A DNA stretch of 64,000 nucleotides from Pseudarthrobacter sp. ATCC 49987 (GCF_009928425.1 NZ_JAABNS010000001.1:434001-498000), one strand, 5' to 3'; counted from the first letter of the stretch, positions 17,392 through 26,889 are shown. Numbers and translations: made by a program. The notes: generated from the letters alone by a model not told the origin.

Positions 17392-17471
17392 GTGGGGGAG
17401 CGTTTGCTCCTTGGCGGCCAGACTTGAGGGAGCGTCGGCTGATCCGCCCCCGGATGTGCGGGAGGGTCTGC
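17392..17471 (+). repeat. Three GGGAGCGT words at exact 32-nt period
   Basis: GTGGGGGAGCGTTTGC at 17392, TTGAGGGAGCGTCGGC at 17424 and GTGCGGGAGGGTCTGC at 17456 are spaced exactly 32 bases. They lie between the ATPase stop and the argS start and are reverse-orientation relatives of the copies after menC. They lie upstream of the argS promoter. Confidence 0.8.
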
Positions 17472-17531
17472 CTTAGGACGGCGGGACGTCCGCGGGCGCC
17501 GGGGTGTGGCGGAACTGATAATTTGAACAGT

Positions 17532-19358
17532 GTGAATAATCCGGCCGAAATGGTTGTCCCCAGAGTCCAGGCAGCAATTGCCAGCGCGTTCGGCGAAGAG
17601 TACCGCGGCACGGATCCCGTGGTGCGGCCCTCGCAGTTCGCGGACATCCAGGTCAACGCCGCCATGGCGCTGGCCAAGAAGGTCGGAATGCCGCCGCGGG
17701 ACGCCGCCGCCAGGATCGTCGACGCCCTCGACCTCGACGGGATCTGCACCGCGGTCGAGATCTCCGGCCCCGGCTTCATCAACCTCACCTTCGACGGGAC
17801 CTGGATCGAGGAGCTGCTCAACGCCGAGTCTCCCGGCGCCCCGGCCGTGCCGGCGGCGGAAGCCCAGCGCGTCGTCGTCGACTATTCTTCCCCGAACGTC
17901 GCGAAGGAAATGCACGTGGGCCACCTGCGCACCACGGTGGTGGGGGACAGCCTCGTGAAGGTCTTCGAGGCGCTGGGTGACACCGTGATCCGGCAGAACC
18001 ACATCGGCGACTGGGGCACCCCGTTCGGCATGCTGATTGAGCACTGGCTGGAGATCGGCGAGGACTCCCCGGAGGCGGCGCTGCTGGTGGATGACCCCAG
18101 CGCCTTCTACCAGGCCGCCCGCGCCAAGTTCGACGCCTCCGCCACCGAGGACGACGGCTTCGCCACCCGCGCGCGGCTCCGGGTGGTGGCGCTGCAGGGC
18201 GGCGACCAGGAAACCTTCGCCGTCTGGCAGCGCCTCGTGGCCCAGTCCAAGCGCTACTTCAACGCCATCTACTCGGTGCTGGGCATCAGCCTCACCGACG
18301 ACCACATCGCGGGCGAAAGCTCCTACGATGCCCATTTGGCACAGCTGTGCCAGGAACTCGAGGACCGCGGCCTCGCCCGGATCAGCGACGGCGCCCTGTG
18401 CACCTTCCCGGCCGGCTTCACCGGCCGTGACGGCGAGCCCATGCCGCTGATCATCCGCAAGTCCGACGGCGGCTACGGCTACGGCACCACGGACCTCGCC
18501 ACCATCCGGTACCGGGTCCGCGAGCTCGAGGCCAACCGCGTCCTCTACGTTGTGGGCGCGCCGCAGAACATGCACCTGCGCATGGTCATGGCCACGGCCC
18601 GCGACGCCGGCTGGCTGCCCGACACGGTAGAGGCCGTGCACGTGCAGATCGGCAACGTGCTGGGGGAGGACGGGAAGATCCTGAAGTCCCGCTCCGGCGC
18701 CCCGGTCAAGCTGATGGCCCTGCTGGAAGAGGCCGTGGACCGCGCCCGCGCCGTCATCGACGCCAGCCGGCCCGAGCTCACCGAGGCCGAACGCGCCGTG
18801 ACCGCCCGGCAGGTGGGCATCGGCGCGGTCAAGTACGCGGACCTCTCCGTGGGGCACGACACCGAATACGTCTTCGACTTCGACCGGATGCTGGCCCTGA
18901 GCGGCAACACCGGACCCTACGTGCAGTACGCCGCCGCCCGGATCCGTTCGATCCTGCGGAAGGCGGGCGTGCTCGAGCGCTACACGGCACTGGAAGCTGC
19001 CGTTGCCGCTGCTCCCGGAACCGACAGCGCCGGTACCGATGGTGCCGCAACCGACAGCGACGGCGGCACCCCGGCGACGCCGATCGCCGTCGTCGAAGCC
19101 GCCGAACGCGCGCTGGCCCTGCACCTGCTCGAATACGGCGCCACGCTGCACAAGGTGCGCGAGGTGCTGGAACCGCACCGGCTGTGCACGTACCTGTTCG
19201 AACTCGCCCAGCTCTTCACGTCCTTCTATGACCAGTGCCCCGTGCTGAAGTCCGAGGACTCGGTCCGGGAGTCGCGGCTTGCCCTGTGCGCGCTGGTCCT
19301 GCGCCGGCTGTCCGAGGGCCTGGACCTGCTCGGCATCGAGACGCCGGAGAACATGTGA
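17532..19358 (+). CDS. argS: Arginyl-tRNA synthetase
   Basis: A 608-residue class I synthetase charging tRNA-Arg. It shows the ArgRS N-terminal additional domain (residues ~1-85, ending ISGPGFINLTF), the HIGH box within VAKEMHVGHLRTTVVGD, the conserved IRKSDGGYGYGTTDLA strand, the degenerate KMSKS region ILKSRSGAPVKL typical of many ArgRS, and a C-terminal DALR anticodon-binding domain. A Gly/Thr/Asp-rich insertion of ~30 residues (starting AAPGTDSAGTDGAATD) sits just before the DALR domain and is probably a surface loop. The GTG at 17532 follows TAATTT (17519-17524) by seven bases. Its stop overlaps the menD start (GTGA), so the two are translationally coupled. Confidence 0.93.
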   Translation: MNNPAEMVVPRVQAAIASAFGEEYRGTDPVVRPSQFADIQVNAAMALAKKVGMPPRDAAARIVDALDLDGICTAVEISGPGFINLTFDGTWIEELLNAESPGAPAVPAAEAQRVVVDYSSPNVAKEMHVGHLRTTVVGDSLVKVFEALGDTVIRQNHIGDWGTPFGMLIEHWLEIGEDSPEAALLVDDPSAFYQAARAKFDASATEDDGFATRARLRVVALQGGDQETFAVWQRLVAQSKRYFNAIYSVLGISLTDDHIAGESSYDAHLAQLCQELEDRGLARISDGALCTFPAGFTGRDGEPMPLIIRKSDGGYGYGTTDLATIRYRVRELEANRVLYVVGAPQNMHLRMVMATARDAGWLPDTVEAVHVQIGNVLGEDGKILKSRSGAPVKLMALLEEAVDRARAVIDASRPELTEAERAVTARQVGIGAVKYADLSVGHDTEYVFDFDRMLALSGNTGPYVQYAAARIRSILRKAGVLERYTALEAAVAAAPGTDSAGTDGAATDSDGGTPATPIAVVEAAERALALHLLEYGATLHKVREVLEPHRLCTYLFELAQLFTSFYDQCPVLKSEDSVRESRLALCALVLRRLSEGLDLLGIETPENM

Positions 19359-21088
19359 GCTCGGAGGAGCTGAGCGCGCTGGATGCCGCGCGGATCGCCG
19401 TCGCCGCCCTGCTGCTCGAAGGGGTCCGCTACGTGGTGGTGGCACCGGGTTCGCGTTCCGCGCCGATGGCCTACGCCCTGGCCGAGGCTGACGCCATGGG
19501 ACGGGTCGAGCTGCTGGTGCGGATCGATGAGCGCGACGCCGGGTTCACCGCCCTGGGCCTGGCCCTCGCCACGGGAGCGCCCGCGGCCGTGCTCACCACC
19601 TCCGGGACCGCCGTCGGAAACCTCCTGCCGGCGGTGATGGAGGCCAACCATGCCGCCGTCCCGCTCGTGGTGATCTCGGCCGACCGCCCCGTGGAACTCC
19701 GAGGGACCGGCGCCAACCAGACGACAGTGCAGCTGGACTTGTTCGGCGGGCACGTCCGCTTCGCCGCCGACGTGCCCGCCGGCAGCGATCCGCGCCGCGC
19801 CGTCGAAACCGCACTCAGCGCCGCCACCGGCGCCTTCGAGGACACCCCGCCCGGGCCGGTGCAGCTCAACCTGGCCTTCCGCGATCCGCTCGTTCCTGCC
19901 CCCGGCGACAGGCTGCCGCCCGAGTCCGGCCGCCGGGTGCACCGCGCCCCCCGCGGCCCGCTGGCCCTTGATTTCCCGCCGGCCGCCGGGACCCTGCCGG
20001 AACGGCGCACCGTGGTGCTGGCAGGGCACGACGCCGGACCGGTCGCCGAGGCGTTCGCCCGCGCCCACGGCCTGCCGCTGCTGGCCGAGCCGTCCTCCAA
20101 TGCGCGGTTCGGGCCGAACGCGGTGGGGCCCTACCGGCTTCTGCTGGAAGCCTTCGGTCCGGAGTCTGCGCAGCCGGTCGAGCGCGTGGTGCTCTTTGGC
20201 CGCCCCACCCTCTCCCGGCCCGTGAGCGCGCTGCTGGCCCGCGCCGATGTCCCCTCCGCCCTGTACCAGCCGGTTCCCGTGGCCTGGTATCAGCCCGGCC
20301 GCCGCACCGAACTCCCGCTCGACAACCTGGCCGACCTCGCCGACTTTGCCGGCCGCGGCTCCGCGGCCTGGCTGGACGCCTGGCTCCTGGCCGGGGCCGC
20401 CGCCCAGCACGCCGTCGACCTCGTCCTGGCCGGGGCCGCCGCCACTGGGCCCGCCGCGGCTGGGGCCGCCGCCACTGGGCCCGCCGTCGGGGCCCTGGTC
20501 TGGGAGCACTCGCGCGGACAGCTGGTGCTCGGTTCCTCCAACGGCATCCGCGACGTCGACCTCGCCGGCGCACCCGCCCCGGAACCGACCGCCACGGTCT
20601 TCGCCAATCGCGGCCTGTCCGGGATCGACGGGACCATCGCCACGGCCACCGGCATCGCACTGGGCGGGCGGCAGGAAACCACGGTGCTGCTGGGCGACGT
20701 CACCTTCCTGCACGACGCCGGCGGGCTGCTGCTCGGCGCCGGTGAAGAGGAGCCCGCACTGCGGATCGTGGTCCTTAACGACGCCGGCGGGGCCATCTTC
20801 GGGCTGCTGGAACACGGCGCCGTCGAGGCAGCGGGCCGCTACGGAACCGCCGTCGAACGCCTCTTTGGCACGCCGCACAGCGTAAACATCGCCGGACTCG
20901 CGGCGGCCTACGGCGTCGCGCACCGCCGGGTCAGTACGACGGCGGAGCTCGCCGGGGCGCTGGCGGAGCCGTGGGAGGGCCGCATCATCATCGAGGTCCG
21001 CACGGAGCGGCAGGGGCTGCGGGAGCTGCACTCGCGCATCAGGTCCGCCGTGGGCGCCGCGGTGGCAGGGGTGCTCGCCGCCGAGTAG
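19355..21088 (+). CDS. menD: SEPHCHC synthase (MenD)
   Basis: A 577-residue thiamine-diphosphate enzyme that joins isochorismate and 2-oxoglutarate, the first committed step of menaquinone synthesis. The N-terminal domain carries VVVAPGSRSAPMAYAL and VRIDERDAGFTALGLA with the catalytic Glu, then LTTSGTAVGNLLPAVMEA and ISADRPVELRGTGANQT. The C-terminal ThDP-binding domain shows VFANRGLSGIDGTIATATG, LLGDVTFLHDAGG and IVVLNDAGGAIF. Codons around 20432-20490 contain a tandem 30-base duplication giving GAAATGPAAAGAAATGPA in the linker before the ThDP domain. The GTG start overlaps the argS stop. Confidence 0.93.
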   Translation: MSSEELSALDAARIAVAALLLEGVRYVVVAPGSRSAPMAYALAEADAMGRVELLVRIDERDAGFTALGLALATGAPAAVLTTSGTAVGNLLPAVMEANHAAVPLVVISADRPVELRGTGANQTTVQLDLFGGHVRFAADVPAGSDPRRAVETALSAATGAFEDTPPGPVQLNLAFRDPLVPAPGDRLPPESGRRVHRAPRGPLALDFPPAAGTLPERRTVVLAGHDAGPVAEAFARAHGLPLLAEPSSNARFGPNAVGPYRLLLEAFGPESAQPVERVVLFGRPTLSRPVSALLARADVPSALYQPVPVAWYQPGRRTELPLDNLADLADFAGRGSAAWLDAWLLAGAAAQHAVDLVLAGAAATGPAAAGAAATGPAVGALVWEHSRGQLVLGSSNGIRDVDLAGAPAPEPTATVFANRGLSGIDGTIATATGIALGGRQETTVLLGDVTFLHDAGGLLLGAGEEEPALRIVVLNDAGGAIFGLLEHGAVEAAGRYGTAVERLFGTPHSVNIAGLAAAYGVAHRRVSTTAELAGALAEPWEGRIIIEVRTERQGLRELHSRIRSAVGAAVAGVLAAE

Positions 21089-21236
21089 GCAGGGACGGCC
21101 GGGCGGCACGCGACGAGGTGGCGCACCCGCGACCTGGCGACGCGCTTCGAGCTTGGCGACTCGCAAAATACCCTGCGAGACCCGAATACCCGCCGCGTCA
21201 GGACTTTCGCGCCGCGCACAGCGGGATGCGCGTCGG

Positions 21237-21250
21237 GTTGTCCACATGGC
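21237..21250 (+). promoter_or_regulatory. GTTGTCCACATGGC motif (DnaA-box-like) upstream of AbiEi-like gene 1
   Basis: The 14-base motif contains TTGTCCACA, the form of DnaA box typical of high-GC actinobacteria. It lies 47 bases before the ATG at 21298. The identical 14 bases occur at the identical distance before the related gene at 30554. The rest of the 209-base gap holds imperfect ~19-nt direct repeats (TGGCGAC words near 21135 and 21154) and no gene. Confidence 0.6.
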
Positions 21251-21297
21251 TGCACTGGGGAATGGCCTAGCCGCCGAAGGGCTGGGATCTTCGTTCC

Positions 21298-22248
21298 ATG
21301 AGCGACCTGCCAAAGTTGATCCTCACCCGCGAGCACATCCAGCAGGGGCTGACCCCGAAGGAGTTGGCCAGTCGCTGCCGATCGGGCGCATTGGTCCGGG
21401 TGCGCCAGGGTGTGTACGTCGACGGCGGAGTCTGGCGGGCACTGAATCCATGGGACCAGTACCGGGTCCGGGTCAGCGCAGCCGCGGAGACTTTCGTTGC
21501 TCCGACGATCTTTGCCCGGCATTCCGCCGCTTCCGTCTGGCGAATTCCGACCATCGGGCGCCGACACCCTGTGCACGCCCTGACCCTGCAGAATGATGGC
21601 GGACGCTCGCGGGCCGGGGTGGTCCGCCACTATGCTCCGCCGGCCGGACTTAAGTGGGTCCAGAGGGACGGTCTCCTCGTGACGGGGAGGGTGCGCACAG
21701 TTCTTGATCTCGCTGCCTTCTCACCGTTTGCCGAGGCCGTAGTGCCCCTGGACCACGTACTCAAACCCGACGTTCCACAGCGGCTGCCGGCCCTCACGAA
21801 GGAACAGCTCTTGGCCGGAATCGACGGCAACTACACTGCGGCTGCCGCGAGGCGGATTCGGACGGCAGTGGAGTTCGCCAACCCGCTGTCCGGATCTGCT
21901 GGCGAGTCCTACAGCCGGGCGCTCACGTGGATTGCTGGGTTCGAAGCGCCAGAACTCCAGCACGAGGTCCGCGACGGCTCAGGACTCGTGGGCTATACGG
22001 ACTACTACTGGGAGAGGGTGCGGGTGGCGGGGGAATTTGACGGAGTCGAAAAGTACGTCAAACCCGAATACTTGAAGGGCCGGAACACCTCGCAGGTCGT
22101 CGTCGACGAAAAGGACAGGGAGAACCGGATCCGGGCTGTGGGAAATGGTGTCGTCCGCTGGGACTGGGCTGACCTGATGGCCGGGCAGCTCGAACGTAAG
22201 CTGGCAGCGGCCGGTGTGCCCCGCCGTCGTGCACGTTCTGCGCGGTGA
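21298..22248 (+). CDS. AbiEi-like N-terminal domain with nuclease-like C-terminal domain
   Basis: A 316-residue protein. The N-terminal ~55 residues (LTREHIQQGLTPKELASRCR, LVRVRQGVYVDG) match the winged-helix domain of type IV AbiEi antitoxins. The C-terminal region has VAGEFDGVEKY followed by VVVDEKDRENRIRAVGNGVV and RWDWADL. This is an arrangement of acidic and Lys/Arg residues reminiscent of PD-(D/E)XK folds, though I cannot assign catalytic residues firmly. Such solitary genes are multicopy in many actinobacteria and their function is unknown. It has its own promoter region with a DnaA-box-like motif and is followed by a strong terminator hairpin. There is no partner AbiEii gene, so it should not be called a complete toxin-antitoxin system. 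Confidence 0.75.
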   Translation: MSDLPKLILTREHIQQGLTPKELASRCRSGALVRVRQGVYVDGGVWRALNPWDQYRVRVSAAAETFVAPTIFARHSAASVWRIPTIGRRHPVHALTLQNDGGRSRAGVVRHYAPPAGLKWVQRDGLLVTGRVRTVLDLAAFSPFAEAVVPLDHVLKPDVPQRLPALTKEQLLAGIDGNYTAAAARRIRTAVEFANPLSGSAGESYSRALTWIAGFEAPELQHEVRDGSGLVGYTDYYWERVRVAGEFDGVEKYVKPEYLKGRNTSQVVVDEKDRENRIRAVGNGVVRWDWADLMAGQLERKLAAAGVPRRRARSAR

Positions 22249-22274
22249 CAGCGATACGCGATCCTGCTCATGAC

Positions 22275-22325
22275 GCGCAAAAGCCCCGTCGCTGCCGAAT
22301 TCGGGTGGCGACGGGACTTTTGCGC
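22275..22325. terminator. Strong hairpin, 18-nt arms with one mismatch
   Basis: GCGCAAAAGCCCCGTCGC (22275-22292) pairs with GCGACGGGACTTTTGCGC (22308-22325) with a single mismatch and a ~15-base loop. The A4/T4 tracts in the arms allow it to act in either direction, separating the AbiEi-like gene from the convergent ABC operon. Confidence 0.85.
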
Positions 22326-22445
22326 ATCGCCGGGCGGGAGGAGCCGCGCGGACGGACCAGCACGGGCCGCGTGAGCTGCATGCACGCATCCGGGCCGCAG
22401 TGGGTGCCACCGGGCGGCGGCCACCGGGAATTCCCTACGGAAACA

Positions 22446-22479
22446 GACAGCCGCCACGTGGATTCACGTAGCGACTGTC
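22446..22479 (-). terminator. Hairpin at the 3' end of the amino-acid ABC operon
   Basis: GACAGCCGCCACGTG and CACGTAGCGACTGTC pair with two G-U-compatible mismatches around a short loop, 25 bases beyond the ABC ATPase stop on the minus strand. The U-tract is poor, so efficiency is uncertain. Confidence 0.65.
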
Positions 22480-22503
22480 CGAAATCGGCGCGGGTTCCCG
22501 GAA

Positions 22504-23280
22504 CTACAGCACCCGGCTAAGGAACTCCTTGGTGCGGGGATGCTGCGGGTTGGCCAGGACCTCCTGGGGATCCCCGGATTCCACCACCACGCCGCCGTCC
22601 ATAAAGGTGAGGCGGTCGCCCACTTCGCGGGCGAAGCCGATCTCGTGGGTCACCACAATCATGGTCATGCCGGACTGGGCAAGGTCCTTCATGACGTTCA
22701 GGACGTCGCCCACCAGTTCCGGGTCCAGCGCTGAGGTGGGTTCATCGAAGAGCATGAGCTCCGGATCCATGGCCAGGGCGCGGGCAATTGCCACCCGCTG
22801 CTGCTGACCGCCGGAAAGCTGCGACGGGTAGTGGCCAGCGTGGTCCGACAGCCCCACACGGTCCAGCAGTTCCATGGACCGCTTCCGTGCAGCATCGCGG
22901 GACTGGCCCTTGACCTGGACCGGCGCCTCCATGACGTTGTAGAGGGCCGTCTTGTGCGGGAACAGGTTGAAGCGCTGGAACACCATACCGATCTCGCGGC
23001 GCTGGGCGGCGATCTCCTTGGTTTTCAGGTCATGGAGCCGGCCGTTGACTTCGCGGTAGCCGATCAGCTTTCCACCCACGGAGATACGGCCCGCACTGAT
23101 GGTCTCCAGCAGGTTCACGCACCGCAACATGGTGGACTTGCCCGAACCGGACGGTCCGATCACCACCGACACCTCGCCCCGCTTGACCTCGAGGTCGATG
23201 CCGCGCAGCACATGGTGCTGGCCGTAGAACTTGTGGAGGCCCTCGATCCGGACCAGCGGATTCTCAGTGGTAATCGTCAT
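22504..23280 (-). CDS. Polar amino-acid ABC transporter, ATP-binding subunit
   Basis: A 258-residue ABC ATPase with Walker [13 protein letters not shown]-loop [12 protein letters not shown], signature [16 protein letters not shown], Walker [15 protein letters not shown] and switch His in VVTHEIGF. The FNLFPH Q-loop context and length are typical of GlnQ/HisP-type importers of polar amino acids. It is the last gene of a minus-strand operon; its ATG overlaps the permease stop (ATGA). It energises uptake through the adjacent permease with the lipoprotein binding protein. Confidence 0.93.
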   Translation of the reverse strand: MTITTENPLVRIEGLHKFYGQHHVLRGIDLEVKRGEVSVVIGPSGSGKSTMLRCVNLLETISAGRISVGGKLIGYREVNGRLHDLKTKEIAAQRREIGMVFQRFNLFPHKTALYNVMEAPVQVKGQSRDAARKRSMELLDRVGLSDHAGHYPSQLSGGQQQRVAIARALAMDPELMLFDEPTSALDPELVGDVLNVMKDLAQSGMTMIVVTHEIGFAREVGDRLTFMDGGVVVESGDPQEVLANPQHPRTKEFLSRVL

Positions 23281-24251
23281 TTTGCCTCATCCTCGGGACG
23301 GTCCATCTTCAGCGCCGGCTCCGCTGAGGCGCTCGGCGCCACGGCTGCGGCGGCCTTCGCTGCCGCCGGGTTGATTGCGGCCGGAGCAAGGTTGTCCACT
23401 CCCTTGCCGTAGTAGGCCTCGATGAAGTGCTGGCCCACCATCAGCAGGCTGGTGATCACGAGGTACCAGATAGCCGCCACGATCAGCAGGGGTACCGGCA
23501 GATAGGTCCGGTTGGCCAGGGTGTTCGTGGCAAACGTCAGGTCCAGGGTGAACGGCACGGCCAGGACGAGGGAGGTGGTTTTCAGCATGCCGATGGTTTC
23601 GTTGCCGGTTGGCGGCACGATCACCCGCATGGCCTGCGGCAGGATGATCCGCCACATGATCTTGGTCTTGCCCATGCCCAGGGCCGCGGCGGCTTCCTCC
23701 TGGCCGCGGTCCACTGACTTGAGGCCGGCCCGGAAAATTTCCGCCAGGTAGGCAGACTCGTTCAGGCCCAGGCCCAGGATGGCCGCAGCCGTGGTTGTGA
23801 TGACGGCGCTCGTATCCACGGCGAACCACTCGGGGCCGAACGGGATGCCGGCGGTGATCTTGGGGTACAGGACGGAGATCAGGCCCCAGAAGACCAGCTG
23901 CGTGTACACCGGAGTGCCACGGAAGAACCAGACCCAGGCCCAGCTGGACCAACGGAACACCGGGTTCTCCGACTGGCGCATGAACGCCAGGAGGATGGCG
24001 AGGACAATGGCCAGGACCATGGCGGCCGCGGTCAGCAGCAGCGTCCAGCCGACGCCCTGCACCACCTTGGTATCGAGGATGTAGGTCCCCACAATGTCCC
24101 AGCGGAAGTTGGGGTTGGTGACCAGGCTCTGCAGGAACAGGGCGAGGGCGCCGAGGATGATGATGGCGCTGATCCAGCGGCCCGGATGCCGAACGGGCAC
24201 CGGATGGTTCAGGACTACCGGTGCCTCGTGCTTGTCCTCATGACTGGCCAT
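23277..24251 (-). CDS. Polar amino-acid ABC transporter permease
   Basis: About 324 residues with a cytoplasmic N-terminus and five or more TM segments. The HisM/GlnP-type EAA loop reads [33 protein letters not shown], and ahead of it lies [17 protein letters not shown], the conserved region of this permease family. A C-terminal Ala/Pro-rich tail of ~40 residues is unusual but consistent with a disordered extension. ATG 24251 ([11 protein letters not shown]) is chosen, with a weak AGGTG site; a TTG at 24290 overlapping the binding-protein stop is an alternative. A single permease gene suggests a homodimeric channel. Confidence 0.9.
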   Translation of the reverse strand: MASHEDKHEAPVVLNHPVPVRHPGRWISAIIILGALALFLQSLVTNPNFRWDIVGTYILDTKVVQGVGWTLLLTAAAMVLAIVLAILLAFMRQSENPVFRWSSWAWVWFFRGTPVYTQLVFWGLISVLYPKITAGIPFGPEWFAVDTSAVITTTAAAILGLGLNESAYLAEIFRAGLKSVDRGQEEAAAALGMGKTKIMWRIILPQAMRVIVPPTGNETIGMLKTTSLVLAVPFTLDLTFATNTLANRTYLPVPLLIVAAIWYLVITSLLMVGQHFIEAYYGKGVDNLAPAAINPAAAKAAAAVAPSASAEPALKMDRPEDEAK

Positions 24252-24286
24252 GTGCGCACCTGGTGTGTGGCCGGTTGCGGGAAGAC

Positions 24287-25243
24287 TCAAGATCCGACCG
24301 CCGGGTTGACCTCAGACTTGGTGATGGCGCCATCGGCGTTGCCCCAGCCTTCCAGGATCTTCTTGTAGGAGCCGTTCTCCATGAGCTTGGCGACGGTCTT
24401 CTGGACAACCTCGGCCAGGGCCATGTCCGACTTGGCTACGGCGATCCCCTGCGGTGCGGAATCGTAGACGTCGCCGAGCTTTTCGATCTGGCCGTTGGTC
24501 TGGGTGATGGCGTAGCCAGTGATGGGGGAGTCAGCGGCCATCGCATCGACGCTGCCGTTGACCAGGCGGGTGGTGATGTCCGTCTGGTTCTTGAGGGTCA
24601 CGACGTTGATGGCCGGTTTGCCGTCGGCCACGCACTTCTTGCTGCGGTCCGAGAGGTCCGGGTCTTCCTGGACGGTACCGGTCTGCACGCCGACGGACTT
24701 GCCGCAGAGGTCATCCAGGGAAACCTTCTTCGGGTTGCCCTTCTGCACGGCCCAGGCGGTGCCGGCGTTGAAGTAGCTGACCATGTTCACCGCGCCGAGC
24801 CGCTCCGGGTTGATCGTGAACGAGGAGATGCCGAGATCGTACTTCGGGCCCAGTGCCGGGAGGATGCCGGTGAATTCGGAGGTCTGGACCTGGACCTTCA
24901 GCCCCAGGGTGGCGCCGATCGCCTTGGCGATGTCGACGTCGTAGCCCACGGGGGTCTGGCCGTCGGTGCCAAGGAATTCCGCGGGGGCGTAGGAGGTGTC
25001 CGAGCCCACGGTCAAGGTGCCCTTGGACTTGATGGCCTCGGGAACCATGGCCGCCAGGGCATCATCCTTCTGGATGGTGCTCGGGTCAAAGCTGGCCGCG
25101 GCGCTCCCGGACACGGACGGCGCCGCGCCGGAGGGTGCCTTTTCGGAGGCATTGGTGCAGGCGGAGAGCGTCAGGACGCCGATGGCCAGCACGGTGGCTG
25201 CCTTAAGCGTGGAGGTGCTCAGGAGCGAACGGGAGATCTGCAT
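24287..25243 (-). CDS. Amino-acid-binding lipoprotein (SBP family 3)
   Basis: A 318-residue lipoprotein. A signal peptide ends in the lipobox LTLSAC, so the receptor is membrane-tethered outside the cell. The mature domain shows family 3 features: LTVGSDTSYAPAEFLGTDG, VGYDVDIAKAIG, FTGILPALGPKYDLGIS, LCGKSVGVQTGT and VNGSVDAMAADSPITGYAI. It delivers a polar amino acid to the downstream permease/ATPase pair. The ATG at 25243 has an AAAGG ribosome site; a TATAAA -10 reads from 25291 to 25286 on the minus strand. Ligand identity (glutamine, glutamate, cystine and others) cannot be told. Confidence 0.92.
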   Translation of the reverse strand: MQISRSLLSTSTLKAATVLAIGVLTLSACTNASEKAPSGAAPSVSGSAAASFDPSTIQKDDALAAMVPEAIKSKGTLTVGSDTSYAPAEFLGTDGQTPVGYDVDIAKAIGATLGLKVQVQTSEFTGILPALGPKYDLGISSFTINPERLGAVNMVSYFNAGTAWAVQKGNPKKVSLDDLCGKSVGVQTGTVQEDPDLSDRSKKCVADGKPAINVVTLKNQTDITTRLVNGSVDAMAADSPITGYAITQTNGQIEKLGDVYDSAPQGIAVAKSDMALAEVVQKTVAKLMENGSYKKILEGWGNADGAITKSEVNPAVGS

Positions 25244-25446
25244 GTTCTTACCTTTTGTTGCAGGAGGGATGCGTAACCAAGTCGGTTTATAGTGTATCGC
25301 CGAAGAAGAGATGTGCGTCACAGAAAACTAAGTTTCACTATTGGATAACTATTTCGGGTTCAAATACAAGACTTCCACACGTTCGAGTGTCTGGAATCCC
25401 GGATTCAACGACGAACCGGACGGGTAAGCCCGGACGTCCCAGCCGA

Positions 25447-26769
25447 TCAGCTGCTGATGCCCAGCGACTCCAGCATCGGCCGGAACTTCGCCCAGGTCTC
25501 GGCGAGTTCGGCTTCCGGCACGGAGCCTTCGACGACACCGCAGCCGGCGTAGAGCCGCACGGTCTGCGGGGACTCGATGACGGCGCCGCGCAGCGCGATG
25601 CCCCACTCCCCGTTGCCGGCGGCGTCGAGCCAGCCGACCGGTCCGGCGTACGGGCCGCGGTCCAGGTGCTCGAGCTTGCGGATCAGGGCGCCCGCCACGG
25701 TGGTCGGCGTGCCGCAGACCGCCGCTGTCGGGTGCAGCGCGTTGATCAGGGCGAGGCTGGTGGGCACGTGGCCCTCCACCTCGGCCAGCTCCGCTTTCAC
25801 ATCCGAGGCCAGATGCCAGACGTTCGGCAGTTCCAGGATGAAGGGCTCGCTGTGCGCGTTCATGGCCTCGGAGAAGGGGGCCAGCTGGGTGGTGAGCGAC
25901 TGGATGGCGATGTCGTGTTCGTGCCGCTGTTTCTCGGATCCGGCCAGCACCCGCTCGGCGAACTCCAGTGGCGAGCCGGCCATCCCGTCGGCGTCGCGGC
26001 GGTCCAGGGTGCCTGCCAGGACGCGGGCCTGCGCGGTGCGCCCCTCCACCTGGATCAGCATCTCGGGCGTGGCGCCCACCAGTCCGTCGACGCCGTAGGT
26101 CCAGCATTCACGGTAGCGGATGGCGAGCTGGCGGAGGATCTCGGCGGCGTTCACTCCTGCGGGGACGGTGGCGACGATGTCGCGGGCCAGCACCAGCTTC
26201 TCCAGCGCCCCGGTGCGGATCTCCGCCACACCGGCGGCCACGGCCGCCATCCAATCCGCCTCGCTCAGCGAACCGGTGGTCAGCGTCGCCTCAACCGGCG
26301 CGGGGTCTGTTCCGGTGTCCGTTGACGGCACGACGCCGGGCGTCCCCAGCCAGCGGTCCAGCGCGGCGCGCGCGCCCGCCTCGGTGAGGTCGCCGTCGTC
26401 GAACGTCAACTGGGTCAGCCACGCCTTGCCGTCACGCAGTCCCACGACGATTTCGGGCACGATCAGCCGCGACTCATGGGCGGAGGCCTTGGAGAAAGCG
26501 AAGGAGCCGAAAGCGACCGGGCCGGTGCCGGGCCATTCCACGGTGTCCTCGATCTCGGCCTCGAGGACCAGGTGCCGCCACCAGATGTCCGCCTCGAGGA
26601 AACGGTCGGGTCCGGTGGCGGTGAACCGGGCCACCTCGCCGAAGCCGACGAGGCCGGCTTCGCGGCGGGTCCAGCAGAGGAGGTCGTCGCGGACCAGAAG
26701 TGACGGCAGCCCCCCGGGGAATGCATCAGCGTCGAGGGGGACTGTCAGGGTACGGAACGCGCTCGTCAT
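25447..26769 (-). CDS. menF: Isochorismate synthase (MenF-type)
   Basis: A 440-residue chorismate-binding enzyme that converts chorismate to isochorismate, feeding MenD. The C-terminal chorismate-binding region carries EKLVLARDIVATVPAG, YGVDGLVGATPEMLIQVEGR, ARVLAGTLDRRDADGM, HLASDVKAELAEVE, LHPTAAVCGTPTTVAG and GPYAGPVGWLDAAGNGEWGI, with the metal-binding Glu residues and catalytic Lys expected for the family. The position beside menG, and menD and menC in the window, favour menaquinone over siderophore synthesis. It is divergent from menG. TAGTGT lies nine bases before the ATG on the minus strand. Confidence 0.9.
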   Translation of the reverse strand: MTSAFRTLTVPLDADAFPGGLPSLLVRDDLLCWTRREAGLVGFGEVARFTATGPDRFLEADIWWRHLVLEAEIEDTVEWPGTGPVAFGSFAFSKASAHESRLIVPEIVVGLRDGKAWLTQLTFDDGDLTEAGARAALDRWLGTPGVVPSTDTGTDPAPVEATLTTGSLSEADWMAAVAAGVAEIRTGALEKLVLARDIVATVPAGVNAAEILRQLAIRYRECWTYGVDGLVGATPEMLIQVEGRTAQARVLAGTLDRRDADGMAGSPLEFAERVLAGSEKQRHEHDIAIQSLTTQLAPFSEAMNAHSEPFILELPNVWHLASDVKAELAEVEGHVPTSLALINALHPTAAVCGTPTTVAGALIRKLEHLDRGPYAGPVGWLDAAGNGEWGIALRGAVIESPQTVRLYAGCGVVEGSVPEAELAETWAKFRPMLESLGISS

Positions 26770-26832
26770 AGTGAGACAACACTACTCCCGCGTCCGCCGG
26801 AGGCCCGGCGCAAGGCGTGTCCCGGCACTGCT

Positions 26833-26889
26833 CAGGGCGTGGTCAGGGCGTGGTTAGGGTGTGTGCTGATCATTTGAGACAATGTCAGG
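26833..26889 (+). promoter_or_regulatory. Three 11-nt direct repeats abutting the menG promoter
   Basis: CAGGGCGTGGT (26833-26843), an identical copy (26844-26854) and the degenerate TAGGGTGTGTG (26855-26865) run in tandem with an 11-nt period. They end in the -35 region of a leaderless promoter whose -10 is GACAAT (26878-26883), six bases before the GTG. Helically phased direct repeats just upstream of -35 are typical activator sites. Confidence 0.55.

Noticed and set aside
20432..20490. Phase-variable repeat in menD
   Set aside because: The 30-base duplication is in frame and only two copies long, so it is an inter-domain linker expansion rather than a switch.
21298..22248. Complete type IV AbiE toxin-antitoxin system
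   Set aside because: Only an AbiEi-like N-terminal domain is present and no AbiEii nucleotidyltransferase lies next to it; the same holds for the gene at 30554.
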